Source: Tetracentron sinense (Eukaryota > Streptophyta > Magnoliopsida > Trochodendrales > Trochodendraceae). From it: 64,000 bases of DNA. Under the pieces are notes generated by a model, which saw only the letters and a list, made by a program, of their open reading frames with translations, did not search any database and was not told the DNA's origin. The stretch spans positions 44,228 through 108,227 of the forward strand of contig JABCRI010001165.1 of the NCBI GenBank assembly GCA_015143295.1, in the 5' to 3' direction. The stretch's first letter is position 1. Every line of letters starts with the position of its first letter. Below, one piece after another: positions 45,315-55,984 of the stretch. A program made the translations under genes and the position numbers.

Positions 45315-47882
45315 TCATACTTGTGGGATTACATTAGTACATGTTTGTCTATTATGACCACTTTGTTTGCATCTACCACATCTTACAGTAGGCCTTTCTT
45401 CGCCTTGTGAAGGAATTCTGTTCTTCTTTGGTCTCCCCGTGCTTCTTTTTTGTACAGGGGGTTTCATCCGCTTGGTCTCGGCTATTACTTCATCTGGGAG
45501 ATCCCAATGCTTTTTGTCATGTACCGGATATATTGACTCTTCATAGGTGGCTCGATACATATCAGATGTATAGTAGGGAGAAAAGTACGCATACGGATCA
45601 TGTCGATACTTATTACAGGCAGCCAAAACATGTATACAAGGCAACCCCTGTACATCAAATTTCCTACAGGTGCAAGTACGTTCAAGAAGCTTCACTGTAG
45701 CATTAAATTCTCCCCTCACATAATACTCATATCGAACAATTCCATCACATTCCAAATAACGTGCTTTAGAAAGTCTCCTTTGTAGTTTACCCTCAGCCCA
45801 TGTTGTTAGGCTTCCATTCATTTCCATCGCTTTGTTTCGTCGGTTAAAGAACATTCGTTGGATCTTAAGACGCACATCCTCTAAAAGCATTGTAACTGGA
45901 TATTCTCTCGCTTCCTTAAGCAAACTATTGATCGATTCAGCTACATTAGTAGTTACAATGTTATACCTTAGCCCAGGAAAGTATGCAGATGCCCATTTTT
46001 CTCTTGGAATTGCAGCTAACCATTCATATGCCTCGGGGTTTGCTCCTGCAAGACGTGACATAAACTCTTGGAACTTGTTGAACATGCATGTCTTTACGGC
46101 CGACCAAAATAACGGTTTCAGTCCCTCATCCTTGAATGCTGCATGCATATTCTGGCTAATATGATATGAGCAATAACTATGAATTGCATGTGGGAATGCA
46201 ATGGGGACTTGGCTTATCAAACTGGCGTGTCGATCAGTTATAATGACTAACCCTTCCATGTACCCAACTGAGTCAGCTAATTGTTTGAAAAACCACTTGT
46301 AACTGTCATTGTTCTCTGATTCAGCTATTCCATAAGCAACTGGACATATGTAGTTGTCACCATCAAGTGATGTTGCTATGATTAAGATCCCCTTGTACTT
46401 ACCCTTTAGATGCGTCCCGTCAACGGCTAATACTCTTCGTAAACTGAGCTGAAAACTTCTTATACAAGGTCCAAGAGCCACGAAACACCTTTCAAATGCA
46501 CCAGTATCTGGGTCACTCAATACTGCAGTTACTGTTCCCGGGTTGGTCCTGCGTAACTCGTACAAATAAGCGGGGAGGTCAGCGTACGAATCGTCGTATG
46601 ATCCTCTAACATGTTCTATTGCAATCTCTCTAGATCTCCACGCTTTCCGGTAACTCATTTGCACTCCATATTATTTCCAAACATCATGAATAATCTCTTT
46701 GGGCCTAGATGCCACGTGACCCTCGATTCGTCCCACGACCATGTCACTAATAACCAAACTAGATGCTTGTCGATGATCGGGCCCAGTTATGAGAAACCCA
46801 CCGGAGTGATGTGAATTATAAGTCTTTATCTTGAAGACACCCGACTCATTCACCCTTGATGCACGTAGCCTCCAAGTACAATTACCCCCAAGGCACTTAA
46901 CTACAAACTTTGATTTATTCGAATCCACAACCCTGTATTGGAAGTTTTTTATCATTGCATACTTTGCCAACACATTCTGTAGGCACCTCTTATCCTTAAA
47001 CATTTGCCCAAGTGAAATATCATCCGTATTGTCGAGTGCAGCCGCAAAGCCTGAAGGATCGAAATTGACATAGTCATCATTCTCAATCACATTTGATGAA
47101 GGGCCTTGACTGACTTGCCGAAAAGCAGACCTAGATGAGCTACAGATATTTGCACGGATAGGACCCTCATCAACATCGTCTCTGACAACATCTTCATCTA
47201 CCTCTACTGAATAATCATCATCAGCATCATCTTCTTCATCATCATCATCTTTAGCACATTCACCAACATTAGCACATTCATTATCTTGAACACCACAATC
47301 TTCACTATGGTAGTTGTCGCCCCTGCTGGTATCACCATAATCTACATATGTGTTAGGCACAAAACAAGTATATTGAGTTGGTCCTGTTGTCAAGTCTTCA
47401 AAGGGCCAAGGCACGGTTGGGAGGACAGGGTCGGGAACATAGACCGTAGAAGGCTGAAGGACATGACAAGTATCACCCTCGTTCGCATGGGGAATGGCAG
47501 TCTCATGATCAGGAAAACCTTCGTAACTCAAAGAGGGTGGACCACACTGTTGTACTCCCTTTGCAACTTCAGTTACATATATTGGCAAAAGTACATTATG
47601 AGTTTGTGCTCGCTCACATTCTGAAATAAATACCAACAAGTCTTCATCATCTTCAATATCAGTAGGAGGAATTGTCGGGTGTGTAGGGAACATAGACCTC
47701 AGTCTAATCTCAGTTTCTTCCCACCGGGATTTAGTCAATCGATAAACTCTGCTTAAAAGTTGCTCATGTGTCATTCCACTATACAACTGTATCAATTTCG
47801 ATTTTCCACCCTCATATACGTGGGACCTGTCAGGGAGAATCTTCCATTCTCCGTCATAACAACAAATCACTGATACATTCAT
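45315..47882 (-). pseudogene. MuDR-type DDE transposase of the MULE, one in-frame stop
   Basis: Read from 47882 down to 45315, there are 856 codons in one frame with a single internal TAA at 46671-46673 (codon 404). The N-terminus (YDGEWKI ... SGMTHEQLLSRV) is the PB1-like part of plant MULE proteins. An acidic low-complexity region follows, then the zinc-binding MuDR N-domain (KFVVKCLGGNCTWRL). The DDE core shows VDGTHLKGK (Asp at about codon 488), ITDRHASL (Asp 550) and TNVAESINS (Glu 649). A SWIM finger CTCRKF ... CIHVLAAC lies at about 737-756 and a terminal CCHC knuckle CGRCKQSGHNRQTC near 840. The start follows a TTGATGTTGCAG acceptor, suggesting a leader intron. All catalytic residues are present; the one visible defect is the nonsense codon. 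Confidence 0.9.
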
Positions 47883-47969
47883 TATCTGCAACATCAAGAA
47901 AAAACAACGCAAAAACTCAACAATGTCAATGCTTTACAATACAGACTCAACAATGAAAGCAAAGGGTGG

Positions 47970-48836
47970 ACATCTTGACTCTGCAAGTATTAATAAAATT
48001 GATTAGTGGAAGATGGAATTCAAAAATTAGCAGTCCTGAATTCGAGATAACAGTCTCGGATTCGAGATGGTTATCTCGAATTCGAGATAACCATCTCGAA
48101 TCCGAGACTGTAACCTCGAATTCAGCCGTTGGATTTTTCCTACAGGGGTTTTAGGGTGTGGCTTCCTTAATATTAGTAATACAGTTTAAGAATTACTTTT
48201 AAAAAAAAAAAAAAGCCTGAATTCGAGACTGTTATCTCGAATTCGAGATAACCATCCTGAATTCAAGATGGTTGTCCTGAATTCGAGATGGTTATCTCGA
48301 ATTCGAGATAACCATCTCGAATTCGAGACTGTTATCTCGAATTTGAGACTGTAAATCTTTACCGATTTCCCGATTTTTGGGATTTTTCTTACAGGGTTTA
48401 AGGGTTCATCTTCGTTACGGTTTTATTTCCTTAGGGTTTATCTTCCTCTTAAACTAACGAGTTCAATCCATAATGAGTTCGAAATGCGAAAAAATCAACA
48501 AAAGCGTGACCGAAATTTTCATCTGTTTTGATCAGGGTTTCAATCCATACCTCTTAACCGAAATTTCCTTCTTCTTCCTTCTTCGTTCTTCCTCTTCCTT
48601 CTTCCTCTTCCTACTTCTTCCTCTGCGTTCGAAATGGGTAAGTAAGGTATTCGATGGAATGGGGAGAGTTAGCCATAAACTGTTCAGTTTTTACAGGGGT
48701 ATTTTGGACATTGTAACAAGTCCTCCCGCACGCTTCAGCGTTACACACGCGTGGAGGCTGGAAAAAATAACTCCCTCAAAAGGGAGCTGGTTTCCGTAAT
48801 TTTTCATAAACTCAAGCCTAATTCCGTACTTTCCCC
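47970..48836. repeat. Right terminal inverted repeat of the MULE (867 bp)
   Basis: This is the inverted counterpart of 40107-41018. It holds palindrome arrays at 48032-48123 and 48214-48352. Reading inward it lies upstream of the transposase and probably drives it. Confidence 0.9.
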
Positions 48837-48845
48837 CTGTAAATC
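48837..48845. repeat. Right 9-bp target-site duplication of the MULE
   Basis: CTGTAAATC, identical to 40098-40106. Confidence 0.92.
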
Positions 48846-50020
48846 TTGCTCATGTATATATATGCAAAATCAAGGGAAAAAGAAATTCACATTGAGAGCT
48901 TCTTCCTTGTGCACATTGCACAAACTCCTCCTTATCTTATATGGCCTCTTGCAATACTATCTAAGGATTCAAAAATCCTTTTAGCTTCAGATACGGCAAT
49001 ATATCTATTTGAGGAAGAATTACCAAAAAAAAGAGGGTAAGAAAGGATGTAAGAAAGGGAGGGAAAGAGTTTGTATATAGTGAGAAAGAAAAAGTATGAG
49101 GCAACATTGCTTATAGCAATTGTGCAAAGTAATGAAGATGATAATATTGCATTTTGTATGTTGTTATTGTTCTATACAAAATTAAGCCATTAGTAGGACC
49201 TAATGAAAGTACTATAAATTTGTGTGACCTATAATTTCAACCAAAACCTTACAGACATATAACCTAAGCAAAGAAAATCAAGTTAATGTAGACAAAAACT
49301 CAGTCCAGAATCAACTACCGGAGGATTAAAGAGAATTATCTAGTTCTCAGTAAGCATATTGAGTTCAGCTTTGTATATCAACTTCAAAATTTTGAGGACC
49401 ACTATGCATATATGCAGCATGATAATTGCTAATTTTTTCTCTGGATTAAGAGTGAGTCAGTCATGCTGCATTGGAATAAGCCTAACAACAGAAGCAAATC
49501 GTCAATGTTCTTCCTTGGGTTCTTCCCTGTGGCCATGAGTGTTGAAAGGCGTGGATCAATTTTTCGTATGGATTTAACAGCTGTTTACAAATATTGAAGA
49601 GATCCTAGCCTTCAAAAACTCTGATCATAGGGAAGAACACTTCCGATATGGTTCCCATTCCCTCTATAATTTCTTTGTAAAATAGTAACCTTTAAATTAT
49701 AGTGGCGCACAATAAAAATACCCTGAGACATTCCAGCTACTCTCAAAATTGAACATAAACAAATGGGGAAAGTATCTTTCTCAAATCTCACTCTATTAGA
49801 TGAAACCCATTTTATATTCTCCTCCTTCTTTGTAGCTATATTTTACAAAGAAATTATAGAGGGAATTGGGGGTTGTTCTGATTTTACCCATGAAGAAAAA
49901 TAAGAAGCAAAATGCATTTCATAGTCATCTTTCATTTCTTTGATTATTTATGTTGAAAATATTACGGTTCATTTATTTCATTTCTTGAAATTAGTTAGGG
50001 TTGGGAAATCTAACAGATGG

Positions 50021-50066
<46 letters not shown>

Positions 50067-50187
50067 ATATTGAATGATAAGAAAACTCTTCATTTTATTT
50101 GACCACAAAATTGGAGCCCACTTGTTGACATGTGAAACATGAAATTGATCCGAGTATGACACCAACTTCGTTAACAAATCCCGAATT
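48846..50187. other. Intergenic DNA with a G29 run
   Basis: No gene is recognised. A run of 29 G lies at 50029-50057. The sequence upstream of it (49040-49990) is AT-rich. Confidence 0.45.
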
Positions 50188-50190
50188 TTA

Positions 50191-50612
50191 GGGGCCGTTT
50201 GGCTTCAATTATGACAATTCTCTCATTCTGAAAAATAATTCATTCTTATAAGTTTTGATTCTTGTAATCAATTTTGTGTTGTGAATGCATTTGGAAGCTG
50301 TTGGTCAGAATCAATTATGTTTTAGGCATTAATATTTGTATATCATCAACACATACATGAGTGTCATAAAATATTAAATTTGTTATTATGTCTCATATTT
50401 CTCATCAATTTTGATGCTTATCTCGTTCGTTTTAAGCATAATTCTCATAATTGATTCTGAAAAACGACTTTTTTTTATTCCCTAAAAATTGTGCCCAAAG
50501 CAGGATAATTCTTAAAATCGTTTCCTAAAAATGACTTGTCAAACACGTTTAGACTGTTTCTAGTCTTGTGATAAGAAAAATTGTTCCCCAAGGAATGATG
50601 TCAAACAGCCCC
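50191..50612. mobile_element. Harbinger/Tourist-type MITE, 422 bp
   Basis: The left end GGGGCCGTTTGGC and the right end TCAAACAGCCCC are inverted copies matching the GGGSCYGTTTGG terminus of PIF/Harbinger (Tourist) MITEs. The expected 3-bp duplication is imperfect (TTA on the left, ATA on the right). The interior contains further inverted phrases (GAATTATCA/TGATTCTGA) and no coding sequence. Confidence 0.7.
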
Positions 50613-51030
50613 ATAGGTAATTGAGCTATATGTCTTCTATAAATAGAGGATCCTGGTAGCAGTTGAAAGGCACGGAGAAGCTCTAAAGTAGTAAGAGATG
50701 ATATAAACTTAGTTTTACCTACACACATTTTCTGTACTGTTTCTACATATTTTCTTTAATCTCTAACACCGTTGAGCTCTTATATAGCAGAACAGGAGAA
50801 GAAAGTACACATCATCTAAACAAACTATTATGGAGAACACGAACAACACATCTACTGCTCCTAACCCCAGAAAGTACTCACATCATCTCTCATATTAGTT
50901 TCTTGTCTTGCTTTACATGCCATAATCAAATAGGATTTGAGTTATTAACCCTTGCAATTTAATTCTACCCATTTCTCACTAGATGTACTTCGTATTAGTG
51001 AGAGACCGACGGTCGATGACGGCCTCAATT
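50613..51030. other. Intergenic DNA, nothing recognised
   Basis: No gene or transposon terminus is seen before the inverted repeat at 51037. Confidence 0.35.
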
Positions 51031-51036
51031 CTCTCT

Positions 51037-51292
51037 GGCAGATGCCACAAAAGTTGTCTCAGGCCACCACACATTATGTGACATGTGGTGATAAAAAAGG
51101 AGAAGTCATTTCATTTTCTCCCATGATTTTGACTTCTCCCCACTTAATATTTTCCTCTCTTTTTCTCACCACTTTATCGCCACATGTCACATAAAGTGTG
51201 GAGAAGTCAAAATCATAGGAAACAATTAAATGACTTCTCCCCCACATGTGGTTGCCCGAGACCACTTTTCTCGCATCTGCCTGTCGATGACA
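51037..51292. mobile_element. MITE-like inverted repeat, about 255 bp
   Basis: The left arm GGCAGATGCCACAAAAGTTG and the right arm, read inverted, GGCAGATGCGAGAAAAGTGG pair over about 50 bp. Inner arms (CATTATGTGACATGTGG versus CCACATGTCACATAAAGTG) form a second inverted pair. GTCGATGAC occurs on both sides (about 51013 and 51287) but does not abut the left terminus. Confidence 0.5.
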
Positions 51293-51425
51293 AGATTTTA
51301 GGTATAATAAGTGGTTGCTCAAGGAAGGGTACTTTTGAGATAGAGTGCAGAATATGATAAGACAGTGTCATGATCCATTTAGTCAAACGTCCTAGCCCAT
51401 GTCCATTTGGGTGAAACTAATGAAC

Positions 51426-51926
51426 CAAGGTTCAAAAAAAGGGTTTCGGACACCGTTACGTAACGGTTTCAGCCAATACTTTTTTTTTTGCTTAAAAAAA
51501 TCTCAATAAATTTAAAATATATATATTAAAAAAAACATGCAAGAAATGAGTAACTAGATACTTCTAAAGCCAATATGAAGGTCAAAATGTAGAAATAATG
51601 AAATTTGATGGATTCGTGAGGAGTTTATAAACAATGGATGAATGGAGTTTACGGCTCTTCACTACTTTGTTTGTAGGCAACCAGGAGTCTAGGCATGTAG
51701 TTGGGTGAGTGTCAGAGTCAAACTGAAAGGTCTACAACGCAGTAAAAGAGATTCTCAAAGTTTATTTATGGGTGCATTATATTTCTGCGAACGAGTCCTA
51801 CACCCGTTACGTAACGGTTTCGGGTGTTACGTTTTGGTTTCGGAAAAAGGCCGTAAAGGCACGGTTTCGGGTATTGGAGGCCACCGAAACCGTTACGTAA
51901 CAATTTCAACGAGTTTTTAAACCATG
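51426..51926. mobile_element. hAT-type MITE with CCGTTACGTAACGG palindromes
   Basis: The ends CAAGGTTCAAAAAAAGG and, inverted, CATGGTTTAAAAACTCG match the hAT pattern. A perfect 8-bp duplication TAATGAAC flanks them at 51418-51425 and 51927-51934. Inside, the palindrome CCGTTACGTAACGG occurs twice, near 51453 and 51804, with a near copy at about 51890, close to both ends. Confidence 0.82.
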
Positions 51927-51934
51927 TAATGAAC

Positions 51935-52305
51935 AATAATCAGCTGCAAGGGCTCTTTTGCAGTCGTCGGCTGCAAATGGTCTCTCACATTGTCACATAA
52001 GGATAATAAGTTAGGTTTGATATTTATTATTGTTAGAAAATACATGGAAAAGACATCTCCGTCTATTTAAAAGCTAATAAAAGTTGAGTTTAATCATGTT
52101 TTCCTATGTAGAATTGTGAGAGAGTCGCTGCAAAAGGTCCATTACACCTAACTATTGTTATGGGACTCGTTAAACCATGAGTTCCACCCTTTTGCACATA
52201 CACTGTGTATTAAGCCTCCAAAAACTGCGTGGGTCATGAATGGGCATACCTTACTGCCGGAATGGAATTTGGTCTCGCCCTCGCCTGACCAAAACCGCCT
52301 AGCCC
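51935..52305. other. Intergenic DNA, nothing recognised
   Basis: No gene or clear repeat terminus is visible. Confidence 0.35.
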
Positions 52306-52309
52306 ACAT

Positions 52310-52490
52310 CCCAAGGGTTGACACTTGTCCCTTTTAACACTTCTCAACTGTAATTAAGATTTATTAATTAATCCATAGGGTACAATTATATAACCTAGGT
52401 TTTTAGAAAAAATTTTAAAAGAATTTAACCATGGGAGTTAAAATTTCTTGACTAGGGTTAAAAGGGGATTAAAGGACTCTACGACTGATG
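52310..52490. mobile_element. Decayed MITE of the CACGTG-arm family
   Basis: The left arm phrase TTGACACTTGTCCCTTTTAA, then CTGTAATTAAGATTTATT, is clear. The right arm is shortened and mutated (AGGGTTAAAAGGGG). Confidence 0.4.
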
Positions 52491-52774
52491 CCAAACGGTT
52501 TTGGTTTGGCAAGAGCCAGACCAAATAATCCGATCTAACATTCTTGCCAATACATTATCTTTATTCTGTTCTGGATTGTAATCTCCAATGAAAAAAATTA
52601 CTCCTTGAGCAAAGGTTCCTGTCATAATGAATCCTGCGACATATCGTATTATCGTACCGTTGTCACGTTCGAGTTCTTTACCATTATAACTCTCGTCACT
52701 TTTGATCTTTCTAGAGGCATATTGGTACTGCTTCTTCTCCTTACTGCACATGTTACTCAAGCCTATAAGTGCAG

Positions 52775-53415
52775 GTTAGAAGGAAAGGAGGCAATAATTA
52801 CTGGCACGCTGTACACATCTTCTGGGAGAATGGCGCTAAGGTGGTCATCGCCGACATCCAAAATGAACTAGGGCAATCCATTTGCGATAAGCTTGACAAA
52901 AACGTGAGCTACATCCACTGTGATGTATCGAATGAAGATGAGGTCTGCAACCTTGTCGATGCCACCATTGCCAAGCATGGGAAGCTTGACATAATGTATA
53001 ACAACGCAGGCATCATAGATAGCCCCCTGGGAAGGGATGTGGGGCTTGTTCTTCAATTGCAGGCCTATCTGCTCATTCCTACGCAGCATCCAAACATGCA
53101 ATTGTGGGGCTAGTGAAGACCTTAGCAGCTGAGCTGAGGCAGTGTGAGATACGCGTGAACTGTGTCTCCCCTTACGGCGTGATAACCAGCAATACCAAGG
53201 GGATGGACGAAGTCGCTGCCACAAAAGCGGAGCAAGGGCTGAGCATGGCAGCAAATCTTAAAGGGACAATTCTTAAGCCCGCCGACGTTGCGCCTGCCGC
53301 GCTATATCTGGCTAGCGATGAAGCTAACTACATGAGCGGCCTTGACCTTGTTGTAGATGGAGGATTTAGAGTTGTGAATCCTTCACTGATGATGGCCTTT
53401 AACCTTTCTTACTAG
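52775..53415 (+). pseudogene. Short-chain dehydrogenase/reductase (SDR110C-like), broken
   Basis: The sequence after a GTGCAG acceptor (ending 52774) reads LEGKEAIITG in one frame, then HIFWENGAKVVIADIQNELG ... YIHCDVSNEDEV ... LDIMYNNAG in another. The last part, in a third frame from 53044, gives ACSSIAGLSAHSYAASKHAI and RVNCVSPYGV, ending GLDLVVDGGF and a TAG. The family's cofactor loop TGxxxGxG is deleted right after IITG, and about 40-45 residues that normally connect NNAG...V to the active-site serine strand are gone. The catalytic Tyr-x-x-x-Lys (YAASK) remains. Relatives include secoisolariciresinol and xanthoxin dehydrogenases. Loss of the NAD(P) loop and two frame breaks make a functional enzyme very unlikely. 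Confidence 0.85.
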
Positions 53416-53930
53416 TAATATTAGTTATCTAAACAAATGACCTCACCATGTCTCCTGAGATAATCTGTAAGATGCTCATGTCTACTTGGGCTGCCCTACA
53501 TGTTTGGAATCCTAGCTAGGAGATGTCGATCAAACTCTAGCCCTCAATAAAGGCCTATAAAATAAATGATTAAATATCAGCTCCTTTTTATTCTACTTTA
53601 CTTTATTCAGCAGTTTTTTATTCTGGAAATCTTGAGGGAATTTCATTAACTGGGATCAATGGGTATTATTTAGAAGGATTACAAATGCCCCATGTTCAAA
53701 ACTTTGATTGAATCTTTGTAATTTCAAAACTATACTTTCCTCTTATCTCATCTTCTTCTCCTTCTTAATTATCTTTTATATATAATAAGTTCTTGAAAAC
53801 ATAGATAAAATTTTACAAAATTCTCAAACTACCCTTATCATTATCATTATATAAGACAAACACTTAATTGAATATTTACTTAATTCTTATACTACCCCTC
53901 ACTCATCTATCTATTAGGCCTGAAATTTTC
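53416..53930. other. 3' flank of the SDR pseudogene
   Basis: AT-rich with no gene recognised. Confidence 0.35.
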
Positions 53931-53939
53931 TACGGTTAT

Positions 53940-54235
53940 AACCAAACTCCTTAGAGTCTAGTGATGCCACTAAAGTCGTCATGTGTCCCTTTTAACACTC
54001 TTTAACTATGGTTAAAATTCACCCACCCCTAGAGTTCACACTTATCATTTGATTTTAGAAGAAAAAAATTAACCCTACGAATTAGTGAATTTTAACTAGG
54101 ATTTAAAAATTGTAATTTTTTTTCAAAAATCAAGGATAGGTGGGTGAACTCTAGGGGTAGATGAATCTTAACCACAATTAAGAGGTGTCAAAAGAGACAC
54201 ATGGCAACCTCAAGTGCATAACGGGACTCCAACTG
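53940..54235. mobile_element. MITE of the CACGTG-arm family
   Basis: The arms CATGTGTCCCTTTTAACACT ... GGTTAAAATTCACCCACCCC and their inverted copy are clear. The G-box core has decayed to CATGTGTC and GACACATG. Confidence 0.6.
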
Positions 54236-54480
54236 TGGTTAAGATTCACCGACCCCTAGGGTTCACCAACTTATTCTTGGTTCTTAGAAAAAAAATATAT
54301 TAATTTGTTTTAAGCCTTTGGTTAAAATTCACTAGCTCCTAAGGTTAATTTTTTTTTCATATTTTTTTCTAAAAACCAATGATAAGTGGGTGAACCCTAG
54401 GGGTGGGTGAATCTTAATCACAATTTAGTAGTGTTAAAAGTGATACATGGCGACCTCAGTAGCGTAACCAAAATCTTTGC
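54236..54480. mobile_element. Second, adjacent MITE of the same family
   Basis: The left arm GTGGTTAAGATTCACCGACC, then TAGGGTTCACC, pairs with GGTGAACCCTAGGGGTGGGTG/AATCTTAATCAC-type sequence on the right. The outer part of the left arm is missing, so this copy abuts or was inserted next to the one at 53940. Confidence 0.5.
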
Positions 54481-54489
54481 TCTCTTGGC

Positions 54490-54730
54490 AAAATGCTCCG
54501 AAAAAGAACGTCTCCCGCCCCCTTTCTTTGCTATACCCAAATGTCTCTAAAGCTTTTTGATTCTTAAAATGTCCCAACATCATATTTAAATAAGTGAAGT
54601 GTCTCTCACAAATTTTTTATCCAAAATGTCCCTCAATTTTCTACACCCAAAATTTTCCTTTATTTTTTTTCGAAATGCCCTCATTAGGTCTCTCTTCCCA
54701 ATATATCTCCCCTTCCTCTCTCTCTCTCTC
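54490..54730. repeat. Degenerate ATACCCAAAATG-type repeats (inverted family copy)
   Basis: These are the reverse-orientation counterpart of the CATTTTGGGTATA repeats at 20520 and 55985, followed by a C/T-rich (TCTC)n stretch. Confidence 0.5.
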
Positions 54731-54944
54731 TCACGTGCATCGCAGGTGCCGCCCACTAGTATATAACGTGGATTTCTTAAGAACTTTTATTCTGACATTG
54801 TCTCCCATCTGACTCAAAAACTATGGTATGCACTCACCTCTATTTTGATCCGAATCATTCAAATTAACAATAATCATGAATTAGCCTGAGTCGTTCGACT
54901 TCACATAGACTATTTTTACACAAAAAAAATTGAGTGCTATCCCA

Positions 54945-55384
54945 ATCGCATTTACTCCAAAAGTTCCACAGACGCAAGGGAAGGCATATCACGTGGAGAT
55001 GTTTTGATATTTTAACACATTAAAAAATTAAAAAAAACAGAAAATTTATGACATTTGTAGCCACCAAGTTGCGTATGTGGAAGATTTGCGACTGGGGCTA
55101 GCAAAATCCAAAAAAATTAGGCATTACCCAAACACTAAGTAAGGAGAAGCAGGAGTTGCTGATATTTTGCCACGTGTCTCTCAGGAGACTTGCATTTACA
55201 TCCGGTAAAATTCGAAAAACGCATGTCACATATCCTTTAAGGGATGTGGAGTGGACTTTAACTTTGAGGAAAATTCTTCAGTTAAAAAAGTACAGAGTTA
55301 GGATAGGATTTTTGCTTTTAATTTCTCAACTTTCTTTGTTATTATTATCTCCTAAAATTATTAATTATAAGTTGAAAAGTATTG

Positions 55385-55425
<41 letters not shown>
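54945..55425. repeat. Repeat related to 20745-20915, then (AT)n
   Basis: The phrases AATCGCA, CACGTGGA, GACATTTGTA, CACCA and GCGACTGG(A/G)GCTAGCAAAATCC are shared, in order, with 20745-20915. A perfect AT dinucleotide run lies at about 55386-55422. Confidence 0.5.
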
Positions 55426-55426
<1 letters not shown>

Positions 55427-55984
55427 TTTTCAAGGCGAGCCGAGTTCAAGCTTAACCTAACCCTAAAAAAGTTGAGCCGAGTCAACCAAAGTCTAGCTCG
55501 AGCTTGACTTACCTAAAGATTCAAACTCAAATAAAAGCTTATCTCGATCATTCAAGCGAGCTTGACTCAAATGAGCATAATTGAATCAAGCTGAGCCAAC
55601 AAGCCAGCTTTGCTTGAATTAATACAACCCCATTGTCAAGATTACTACCAAACGAAGAATAGGATTGGAACTATATATGTCATATCTAATTTCTAAGTCC
55701 AAGTGCGATCGATTGTAGGTCCCCTGCACATACTCTGTTTTTCCACCCTTTATTCGCTTAAGCATTTTAAATCACTTCACACCACTTAGATAAAATTAAA
55801 CATACACAAATAACATAACCAAAGACCATTATATCCCCATTAAACAAGATAGAAACAGGAATTCAATTCGGATCTCTACATTAAGTCCCTCGGGCTGTGT
55901 AGATCCCCTTAGACATTTACATATGTAAATGTTTGTTTTTGGGCTGCCGCCTGCCAGACATATAGAATATACAAAGCTCTTACA

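Larger units (their letters stand above)
40107..48836. mobile_element. 8.73-kb Mutator-like element of KAONASHI/KI-MULE type
   Basis: The outer ends are GGGGAAAGTACGGAATTAGG and its inverted copy. TIRs span 40107-41018 and 47970-48836 and a perfect 9-bp duplication CTGTAAATC flanks them. Inside are a + strand Ulp1-like peptidase gene (41016-44460) and a - strand MuDR-type transposase (47882-45315), arranged tail to tail. MULEs carrying a ULP-like gene are known in several plants as KAONASHI (KI) elements. The perfect target duplication shows that this copy arrived by transposition and has not been rearranged at its borders. Both genes have inactivating lesions in the sequence as given. Confidence 0.92.
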
